Source: Chimonanthus salicifolius
Lineage: Eukaryota; Streptophyta; Magnoliopsida; Laurales; Calycanthaceae
Direction of reading: 5' to 3'
Length of the DNA: 64,000 nt
Assembly (NCBI GenBank): GCA_013350335.1
Contig: CM023533.1
Coordinates: 34,342,170 to 34,406,169, forward strand
Every line of letters starts with the position of its first letter. Within the stretch, counting starts at the first letter, position 1. Positions 48,001 through 57,971 of the stretch are shown piece by piece. The notes under the pieces were generated by a model, which was given only the letters and a program-made list of their open reading frames with translations, was not told the origin of the DNA and ran no database searches. Both the position numbers and the translations under genes were made by a program.

Positions 48001-51000
48001 TAAAAGAAAGTAGGTCAATTGATCTTACCATCTAAAGCATGCAATATACATTACTAATAGTTATCGAGAAAAGTCCTAACATAATTATAAAATCATACTT
48101 ATTCTCTGTGAAGTGATAAGTCCGACATTGATTAATTTAATGAACCAATTACTCAATATAACACTTGAATCATCTTCCTTTCAATAGTTAAATTTTTGGA
48201 AGTGGGTTCTATCTTAATAATGTTATCATGTCATGGTTTTCTAACATGATATCATGGCGCAGCTACACATATATGAATAACTATCTTTTGACAGTGAGTT
48301 CTACCTCAAAATTTTTATTAAATCATAGTTTTCCTATTCGAGCTTTCAATGAAATTCAAGGTTCAACTAAACTTTTGGTTAGGTATTGTGAATCAAACCT
48401 GAGGATTGCATTTGTAAACAATTGAAGTTCCTCTATAGTACCACGAACATCATAAATATCATCAATAATTGATATAAGGCCAAACATCTTGACGACCATG
48501 CCTCTGGCTCTCGAATATTGAGGTTCAAAATATACACCCAACATCCAAAAATAGCCCTCCACTATTCGGTCTCTAGCAAAAGAATACTTCTTTGCAAGGC
48601 CTATCTCCTTCCACCACCTACATGAGATAACAATTTAAACCACATTATTATGTCGTCTGAGAAATTAGTGATGCTTAATGATTTATTATGGAGTTTAAAT
48701 ATCAAATCAGGCTCCTCTAAATTACTTGATTTGATTAGATGTCAAATTTATCTGAGGCATGTATAGGACCAGAATGCGTGCTAACAAGATATTCATTTTT
48801 AATGAAGTTTATGTGAAAGTTACTAAAAAAACTGTAATGACTAAATTGACTCTTGAATTGGTATTGACTAAAAAAAACTATAATTACCAAGGCAATTGTT
48901 GATTGATATTACCATAAATTATCTAGTTCTACAACACTAATTTATCAAGTTTCAACCAGAATAAAAATGGTCAGTATAAAAAAAAAAGTTCCATCCAATG
49001 TAATAAACACCAACTCATAGTTTGATTGTTCTAAAATGAAACCTATTACAATGACATGTTATACTCTGTTTAAATAACTTCGGCTAGTGATACTTGCCTT
49101 GTTGCTTCCTTTAACTCTCTGCGGTCTTGTGACTGTAGTAAGTTGAAATCAAACTTGGCAAGCTGAAGAATGACATCATTGTTTGGTTTTTCTTGTTCAA
49201 AGATAGAGATATAGAACCTTGCATCTAGCCTTGGCATGCGCTTGCGTATGGGTAGCTCAAGAGCATGCCCTACCTCTTTTGCAAGAGGACCATCTAATTT
49301 GCCTAAAACTGATGAAAGGCTCTTTCTTGTAAAAGCAATTGCTTCATCTAATATGTCTTCTCCTTGAATGCCATAAAATCCCGCCTCATATAAATTCAAT
49401 AGGCCTCTCACATCACTAATCAAATTTTCTTTGAAGTTGCCCTTCTCATCTTTAAACTTATAGAACACATCTGTTGCACCATCAAATAAATTATGAATTT
49501 TAAATACATCTACAAAATAATTCCCATCATGATTAAAATCATTCATCCCATAAACCAAAATCGCAAAAGTGGACGAATTTTCAAATATTGATTTGGACAG
49601 AAAGTTTGTAGCTGATGTGAGGCAGTGAGAGAGAAGAGACTTACCAGAAGAGATGTTATAACCCTCATGTCTCAGCAGTCGAAATCGAAGAGCAACGGTC
49701 ATCAAATCTTGGTAATCCACATTTGAATCATGAATACGTTGCAAACACTGGTCGATCTCCTTTTCAAAGTGATAGCCCACTCCAAGTCGTTGGAGCTCAT
49801 CAATCAGGACCATTTCCTTAATTGACCCTTTAGCATTGCTAAGCATCCTCTTTACTTCCTCCTTCAACTCATTAACCTTTCTTGTCCATTCATCTATTTT
49901 CTGCAACTCCAATTAAAATCTAGATTACATTACCAGGTTTCAATGTGTGTGAAAAAGAGAATGGACAACCAAAAAAGCTCGTGGGCCTACCAATACATTG
50001 GACTATTCTTTCACCTTGATACATTATTCTTGTCTGTGTGAAAAATGTTAAACCACTAGCAGCCCAAACTATTTATATCTATGGTGCCACCAATCACCCT
50101 CTGACATGCCAACTTAGTACGTTGGACCTGGGCCAAAAAAACGCCCACTGTAATGTAACGGCCGTTATGGTCGTTGCGCTGATACAGTGCGTAAGGGCCT
50201 GTAATGGCCGTTACAGAATCTACCAAAAGAGCTCGTCGGCCTACCGACTAAGCTTGTGGGAAAAGTCCCACATCCCCAGGCAGCTGGGGTGATTTGGGGT
50301 AAAAACAAAGGAGGCAACCCTCCCCGTAATGAGAATTTTTTGGTTGGGTCAGGCCCAAAATTAAAAGTTGTGCGGGGTCTATATATGTATATATATGCTC
50401 TCTCTCTCTACATCATTCCCAGAATCCCAACATTGTCCTAGCCCCAAGACAATTTTTTATATTTATATTTATGTTTTTATTAAAAAAAAATGCCTTTAGA
50501 GAAAGGATTAATCGCTTTTTTTAATATTGAATCTTTGTTATCTAATTAAAATAAGCTTTTAGAAGTGATTTGCAAAAAGGTAAAAATTATTTGAGCTTTT
50601 TACAAATAAAAAATTACACAGATGGTGAAATTTTTTGAGTTTTTTTAATAAAAAAGGATTTGCAAAATAATCGGGTTTAACCGAATGGGTTCAGGCTTTG
50701 GCGTCCAAAGTTCGTCGGGCTTCAGACCGGCTCAGGCTTTTTAAGTTAAGCCTCGACCTGAACCCGCTCGTGAACAGGTCTATGTAGCACTAGAAAATCT
50801 ATGGTGCTACAAATCATCCACTGTCACGTGGACAATACAGGAGCGAATTGAATAATATGAAAATTTTCAAGTAACTAAATGCATAGCTGAAATGGTCTAC
50901 TCACCTTTGATATGGTTCGTATGGCAATGGCTGATTTATAGAACCATAAAATGTCTAGTGCTACAACCCTAAATGATCCAATACTAGAGGTTTACTGCTT

Positions 51001-51253
51001 AAAAACTATAAAACTCATGGTGCTACTAACCCTGTGAGGCAACGGGTATAGAATTATAGGAAATTTGATTATAATAAGAATTTTAACAACTACTTTCATT
51101 TATGTTTACCATCCGATCTTCAGAGTAAGAAATAAAGTAGTCTCCCCAGACACTAGGATGAAATGGTGATGAAAGGCTATCTCCCTTTGTCTTTTCGTTC
51201 TCTGGTGGATGGAGAGGAGTAGCAGAGAGAGGAACTGAAGATAGCAGAGCCAT
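45007..51253 (-). CDS. TPS: Terpene synthase (class I, TPS-a type, probable sesquiterpene synthase), intact copy C
   Basis: Minus strand. Exons 51110-51253, 49645-49900, 49098-49470, 48399-48617, 47643-47781, 46417-46665, 45007-45315 total 1689 bp, 562 codons plus TGA, with compatible phases throughout. Seven exons and this length fit TPS-a genes. The product should ionise a prenyl diphosphate (probably farnesyl diphosphate) in the cytosol. Residues seen: HPSVWGDYF at 32-40; RDR 273-275; DDIYD 310-314, the aspartate-rich metal site; DDIQSNEFD 454-462, the second metal site, where the last residue is Asp instead of the family Glu. RRx8W is absent, and only about 30 residues precede HPSVWGD, so a plastid targeting peptide is not obvious. 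Intron 3 uses GC at the donor (AG|GCAAGT); the nearby GT would break the frame. Intron 2 is 174 bp and stop-free. The ATG at 51253 follows a TATA-like box. Substrate and product cannot be read from sequence. Confidence 0.88.
45510..46156 (-). mobile_element. Solo LTR in intron 6 of TPS copy C, itself interrupted
   Basis: The plus strand runs TGTTGAGAAATAAATC to GGCCCAG...CCAACA; the minus strand starts TGTTGGGTTTGG. Flanks GCGGG and GCGGA form a near-perfect target duplication. Without the nested element it is about 360 bp. It is absent from copies A and B. Confidence 0.75.
45685..45967 (+). mobile_element. Solo copia LTR nested in the intron 6 LTR
   Basis: 283 bp, same length and ends as the LTRs of the copia element at 18278-24388 but clearly more diverged. 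The flanks are ATCTC and ATATC. It is a product of recombination between LTRs of an older insertion of the same family. Confidence 0.88.
46703..46795. repeat. AAT/ATT microsatellite in intron 5 of TPS copy C
   Basis: Equivalent to 3387-3480 in copy A. Confidence 0.8.
48115..48340 (+). mobile_element. TRIM-like element remnant in intron 4 of TPS copy C
   Basis: TGTGAAGTGATAAGTCCGAC through TTCTAACA followed by TGATATCATGGCGC resembles the LTR and primer-binding site of the TRIM at 52771-53111, then a second degraded LTR-like part. It is absent from copies A and B. Confidence 0.4.
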
Positions 51254-51325
51254 ACTTCTTGACTATATAAGAACCTTAAAAGGGTACTTCTTGAGTTTGT
51301 TGAAACTTTCGTAGAAAAGGGTGGG

Positions 51326-51333
51326 TATTTAAA
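51326..51333 (-). promoter_or_regulatory. Candidate TATA box of the intact TPS
   Basis: TTTAAATA on the minus strand, 73-80 bp upstream of the ATG at 51253, leaving room for a short 5' leader. A TATATA at 51263-51271 is too close to the ATG to be preferred. Confidence 0.45.
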
Positions 51334-51582
51334 GGAACTTCATACCTGAAAGAAGAATCTAATAATCTATGGCCTGACAAACAAGTAAAACTTTCCATTA
51401 TTTAATTTCCTACTGATTGAGGCGACAAACAAGTAAAACTTTACATTATTTAATTTCCGACTGATTGGTGCCTCAGAATCTTCTTCCTCAGGAATGAGAA
51501 AAAAGCCAATCTCTTCTACAGTGATAAAGAGAAGATGACCCACCAAAACATTAAAAGAAAGACACGGTACAGTTAAAAGAAG

Positions 51583-52534
51583 GACACCCCTACAGACACC
51601 CGAACTTTCTTTCTCTACACATTTGACTTCAAAAAATAAGATAAAATTACCATTTTACCCTTCATTTTTAAAAGAAAAAACAACTCTAAGCATCATTTGA
51701 ACGAACCACATTGTTCAAATAGATTCCTTTGAAAGATGCTGTGAGTGGGATTTTCAAGCGATGCTGTTTCTCGACCGAATTTTAAAAAGGTATCAAAATT
51801 CATCTACTCCGAATTTTAAGAACCCTGAGACTGATTTTAAGTAAAAAGGGTATAACTTTTTGCTTAAAAAATTGTACTGAAAGAATTAAGAAAAAATGGC
51901 CTTCTCTATTAATTCTTAGGGTACGATATTTGAAGCCCAAAACTATGCCCTTTTCACTTAAAATCATTCCCACAGTTCATAAAATTCAGAATAGATGAAT
52001 TTTGATACATTGTTTGTAAACATAGTTAGAGAAACCCAAGCCACATGGGCAAAGGTTACAGTTGGCAGGGAGGTGATTTCTTGACCTATTTTTATAAAGA
52101 AGGTATCAAAATTCATCTATTACGAATTTTATAAACGCTAGGACTGATTTTAAGTGAAAATGGTATAGTTTTGGATTTCAAATTTCTTACCTAAAGAATT
52201 AAGAGGGAATGCCATTTTTCCTTAATTCTTTGGGTATAATTTTTGAAGCCCAAAACTATACCTTTTTCACTCAAAATCAGTACCGGAGTTCATAAAATTT
52301 AGAATAAATGAATTTTGATACATTGTTTGTAAAAATCGGTCGAGAAATGGGCTCGTTTGAAAATCCCACTCCACAGCCCTCGTTCGAAGGAACCCATTCT
52401 AACAATTCATTCGAACAAACCACACGTTCGTTCCAATCATTTTTTCCTTTAAAAATGAAGGGCAAAATGATAATTTTATCCCATTTTTTGAAATGGGGTG
52501 TGTAGAGAAAGAAAACCCGGGTGTCTGGCTTGTC
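51583..52534. mobile_element. Large foldback element (Mutator-like) upstream of the intact TPS
   Basis: Same element as 9060-10015 with arms of about 450 bp. The flanks are TAAAAGAAG (51574-51582) and TAAAAGAAG (52535-52543). Its near end is about 330 bp from the TPS start codon and about 250 bp from the TATA candidate. Confidence 0.8.
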
Positions 52535-52770
52535 TAAAAGAAGTATTCAAATTGTGAATCATATAACAACAGCTAATTTTCAAATTTCAACCTACCTCCT
52601 ATCCTCTCAATCTTTTCCAATATCTTCCTACAGTGGGCCAAAGATTCCTTCCGTTCAGTTGTAAAAGCTAACTACGTAATAATTTTTCAAATGTATAAAT
52701 AATATATGGGTAAAATTTTCTTTCCATCAATCATCCCACCCTCATTTTTGTACGAGGATGAGAGGATGAG

Positions 52771-53111
52771 TGTGAAGTGACAGTCCCTTTGATAAATCAA
52801 TAACTTCAGATAATAATTGAAGTAACTTTTTCAGTATAGTTAGTTTTTCAGAGTAAGTTCTATCTTAATAATGTTATGAAGTTATGATTTTCTAACATGG
52901 TTTCAGAGTAGATTCTATGTGTAGCCGACGTAAGGGCAGATGTGAAGTTCTCATGTGCAGCCGCAGAATGCAACTACACATGAGAATGAGTGTAGAAGTG
53001 GCAAAGTCCCACATTGATTAACTTGTGAAACCAATAAAACACCCTCTCGTATAACCAGTATTTTAGAGTGATTCTACCTCAATAATATTATCAATTCATG
53101 ATTTTCTAACA
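52771..53111 (+). mobile_element. Complete TRIM of the second family
   Basis: LTRs 52771-52897 and 52991-53111 both end TTCTAACA. The first is followed directly by TGGTTTCAGAGTA, a diverged initiator-Met primer-binding site. Flanks ATGAG and ATGAA form an approximate 5-bp target duplication. No coding capacity. Confidence 0.7.
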
Positions 53112-56100
53112 ATGAAATGATAGCATAACACAATCTTTATTTTCTCCTAATTACAAAATCCACTCTTAGAATTTCGAAAAACGTCATAATTGACAAAATC
53201 CACTCTTTTGGAGAATACAAACAATCCTCTTATCGTTACTCATAATTACTTTTAGTAAATGCGACAAAATATTCTTATCGATACTCATATTTCATGCAAT
53301 ATCTGTAATAATGATCGTGGCTGTGTAAATAAGGCTTCACTAATGCTAGAATAATTGTCATAGCAGTGTAAATGAGTCTTAACTGATCCTAGGAAAAGAA
53401 TACAACGCCTCACTTGACTAATCTTTAGGGCAATGTATAAAGCTCTCTATCCACACACACCAGATAATAATATGAGGAGTGACTATTTTGTGTTGAGAGT
53501 GATTCAACCCAAGATTTCTCGTATCGCAGGCGGGTTCTTGACTGTCAAGCCAACCCTCTCGGGTCTTTTTTAGTCACTTTTTTAATACATTAGTTGAGAA
53601 TAATGTCACAAATATTGGTGATAATTTCAAATTTACCATGCTTTTATCAACAAAATAGCATTACCGCGTCAATAATATATATTTATTGTCATTGGTGCTT
53701 TAACAGTAAATTCCCGTTAAAATCGTGATAAATGATAATATCCCAGTAAATTCCTGATAATATTGCCTTTTAATGGAAGTTCCATTTCCAATTGGTTGTT
53801 AGTTGTTTCTGAATGGTATGAAGATTTTTATTTTATTAATATTTTCATTTATTTTTATTTTTTAAATATTAATATTTTCAATAAGATTTTCTCATTAATT
53901 TCCCATAAAAATTTAAGAATTTAAAAATATTTCGATATTATCAGTAGTCGCTAATATCCTGAGAACAGTATCTGTGACAATGGTTGAGAATGGTTTCTTA
54001 CTGATGGAAAAATAGTTCCCACATTACTATGTCCTTTTCCTATAAGACAATAATTAATGAAAAAACAAAATAATATTAACAAAATTAGTAATATATCTTT
54101 GACTTTGTTGATAGGCTAATCAGAAAAGTCTATGTTTGAATATGGGATAAGCTCCATTAAATTTAAAAAAAAAGAAAAAAAAATGACAATGTCTAAATCA
54201 GACATGATTGAAAACAACAAGGTTGGTTTACTATCTCTATTAATGTACTGCATACATTTATATATAAAAAAATGTGAATCACAACTAGCCTATTTTTTTC
54301 TATTTTAATTTTTTGCAAATACGATATAGAAAATTAAATGAATTTAGACTATACTTGATGAGATATAGGTGGACTAAATTTTAACTTAAACTCATTTTTA
54401 GCTACTTGATCTTGACAAGTGAAATCATTGAGCTCATTTTCAATTGAACTTATTCCTAAAATTTAGTTTACTTATATCTTATAAAGCCTATTTTCAATTT
54501 GTATTGTTATTTTTTAATAAGACAAATGGAAATTTAAGAAAACAAATCAATTGGACAACATAATAGATTTCTTCAACTAAAGAGCTCTTTTCTCTCACCT
54601 CATATTTGCTCTATAATTTTGTATCATTTTTGCCTTTTTTTTCTTTTATGCGTCTTTGTATTTCTTTTTCTTATTAACTTTATTTTAATATTTTTGTGGG
54701 AAAATCAAGATTAAATCAATGATAATTTTCAAATCTATAATTTTCTAAAGTTTGCATTTGTTTTTTCCTTTTAAGAAAAAAGATTCATATAAGTTATTTA
54801 TTATTTTCATATAAGATGGAAAAACAACCTTCTTTTATAATTTTTGACTAGTCGAAATAATAAAACATCAATATTTAAAAAATAATATTTTATAAAACGA
54901 TCTTTAAAAACTAAAAAATTATGAAACCGAACAAGTATTTTGGGACGGAGGGAGTATAATAATAAACACCTACCATTGTTTAAAAGCTTTGGTCCAATCT
55001 AAATCTTCAATGACCGTGAAACATTTTCCTATTATTCTATACGTATCCAAATTGTCTAATTTAGCTATCCTAATTTAATTAAAAACAGTGAGAACACAAG
55101 TTTTATAATTAAAATTTTACAAACTCCATTTGATGAAGTCTCTAGAAGAATTACTTTCGGATTTTTTTTTCTCTCTTCTATTCACCAATAAAATATTATT
55201 GAGTAAAAATTAAATTTTAAATTTTCTATGTCATAAAGTAGAAGCATGAAAAGAAACTTCATAATATGATGAAAAACAAGGAGACCATGAAAAGAAACTT
55301 CATAATATGATTTGTACTCTAGCCAAAATTCACATTGTCGTGTCAATAATAGTTTGGTATTAAAAATAAAAGCTTGCATGAGTTGTTGTTTCATAATATG
55401 AGATGAGTAGGTTTTTAATAATAATTGATAAAATAATACTTAGCATATAACTAAAGTAAGTTTAATGAAAATTGGATATTAGAATAGATGAGTGAAATGA
55501 TATTAAAATTTGGAATTACAATTCAATACATTAGAAGATCTTAAAATCTGTAAAGTTCTTAAAATTGAAGAAAAGATCAAGAATTGTTGCTTTTAAGCAA
55601 AAATTACTCTCAGTCTCTAGTATGCTTTTTTTTTTTTTTCTTTTTTTTCCTTTTTCTCAACGATAATTATAGGATTACTATAATCAGTGTAGGTATCAAT
55701 ATATTACTCACTTTCTTGTACTAACACGGCGAGTTTCAATTAAATAGAATATAAAAAACTCATGAATAAAATGAAAATCTAAAATATGTGTACATTGTAA
55801 ATTTAAAAGAGCAATTTTAAAATAAACAAGTAGAATATATAAAATGTCGGGAACCTCATATTTTAGAATGGGGGGAGATCTCAAAAATTCTACTTAAAAT
55901 GCTAAGAATAGGATGAATTGTGATATGATTTTTCCCCTGAAGTCAAGTTTTGTCATTTTTAGGTGACAGTTAGGTACCGAGAGAAATCAAGCCTTCTCCA
56001 CTAATATAGTTTTTGATGGGGTTAAAAAAATATGCTAGACATGAAACATGTGGCATGGAAGTCAGTGTTGCATCAACTCAATACAAACATCTTCCATATA

Positions 56101-57260
56101 TTATAATCATATTTTATATAATTATTTTTAGGGGTGCAGCTCAGGTGAGTCAAGTCTAAGTCAATTCAGATTAAGACTCTCACGCCCCGCCTCTCATGGA
56201 TCCAAAAAACGTGATAATTTTTTTTTAAAAAATAAACACAACAATAATTCAAATTTGGCTAAGAATTGGCCACGTCTTCTGCTTGTGTCAAAAGCCATTA
56301 TCTTCCCATTAGTGTATGGTTGAGAATAGCCCATGCACCTGTTTATGTTTACAACAAATGCTCTGCATGCTTTAGTTGCTGCGCGAGGCTCCCACGCCCA
56401 TAGACTTCTCAAAGGTAGGCTACCCATACGGGTCACATCTCTTTGTGTTTGGTCTTTCTTAGTGAAACACAAGATTCAACAAGTATTATTAATGGGTTCC
56501 ATTTGTGTTTGGTGTTTCTTAGTGACACATCATTCAACAAGTATTATTAATGGGTTCCATTTGTATATTATATTATTCCACCACAATTGCAACCTTCCAC
56601 AACAACTATACCCATATCTTTCTCTTTAATCACCAAATTGCCATAGCCAAAGCCTCAAATTCTATTTCCTTGTTAGTGGGCCTACACGTTTCAGATCCAC
56701 TCAAGGATCACACTGCATTTTGACTTGTTGATTCGATCGATTCTGCCCATGCTGCATCATCTACCCATTCATGGACAATTGAACCACCATCTCTTTAATT
56801 TCATTTCCTTTCTTTGAAATCTCCATTTTTTCTGCAAAATTTAAAAAATCTTATTAATGAACAAAATTTAACAGCTGACTAATCTAATATTTAGAGATAA
56901 AATTATCATTTTTCTGTGTTCATCAAACGAATGAATGCTCTTTTTTCTCCGAAAATTTAAAAGGGGGCTTCGAGTAACTGAGACTTGGAACTCTCTCAGA
57001 GTCCTCTGAGTCTCGAAGACTCGAACTCAGTCTCACTCACTCTTGCACTCCTGTAGTCTCACCTCACTAGTCAATGGATGTTTCACGTGATATTACTGCG
57101 TTATACCAAAATATGTGATAATATTAAGTTTTTATCGATAATAACAGGAGTTGCGGTAAAATGCTTGTACTATCATGATAACAATATTTTACCAGCATAT
57201 TATTTATAAATATGAAAATACTAGTGATATATATGACAATGATTGCATCAAGTAACAAGA
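53112..57260. other. Intergenic DNA, copy of 12923-17040
   Basis: AT-rich DNA with no supported gene, nearly identical to unit A. It has a single copy of the segment that is duplicated in unit A, with GGGACGGAGGGAGTATA near 54947, and the 60-bp tandem pair at 56445-56564. Confidence 0.6.
56445..56564. repeat. Two 60-bp tandem repeats (unit C copy)
   Basis: Same as 16225-16344. Confidence 0.85.
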
Positions 57261-57262
57261 AA

Positions 57263-57311
<49 letters not shown>

Positions 57312-57444
57312 TATACATATATATATATATGTACATATATACATATATATATATATACATATATATGTACATATATACATATATATATATATATACATGT
57401 ATATGTATATATATATATATACACTATATATATATATATACACT
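57261..57444. repeat. Expanded TA/TACA microsatellite
   Basis: About 185 bp of TA repeats interrupted by TACATA and GTACAT words. The same site in unit A (about 17041-17060) is only about 20 bp. Open frames across it on both strands are low-complexity artefacts. Confidence 0.95.
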
Positions 57445-57666
57445 ACAATGGTATTGTACATGAATTTTTTTCCTTAAGATCGAACTTCATTAGTCAGATA
57501 ATAAAAGGAAAAAGAATTTTATGTTCTTCCTTGCAAGAAGGGAGTACTAGGGAAAACCTATTGATGTATCATTTAATAGATCTTAAACATTGATCCAACT
57601 AAGATTATTTGGGTTGAAGATCATGAGGAATGCCATCACAAGTTGGACCACATTAGAGCCAAATTG

Positions 57667-57697
<31 letters not shown>

Positions 57698-57971
57698 CTT
57701 CATTAATTATGTCGAAGACAACCACAAGTTGGACCACCATGGAGCCAACTTGATATAACTAGAGTTCCATATAATGGATTTTCATTTAGTGCTACCGCAA
57801 TATTCCCGGCCAAGAGAGGACTTCTTGTGCACCCTCTTAATTCTTTGGATACGATTTTTGAAGTCCAAAACTATACATTTTTTTTCCCTTAAAATCAGTC
57901 CTAGAGTTCACAAAATTCGGAATAGATGAATTGTGATACATTGTTTGTAGAAATCGATCAAGAAACGACCT

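Noticed and set aside
57124..57593. Open frames of Tyr/Ile/Met repeats on both strands
   Set aside because: Direct translations of the TA/TACA microsatellite.
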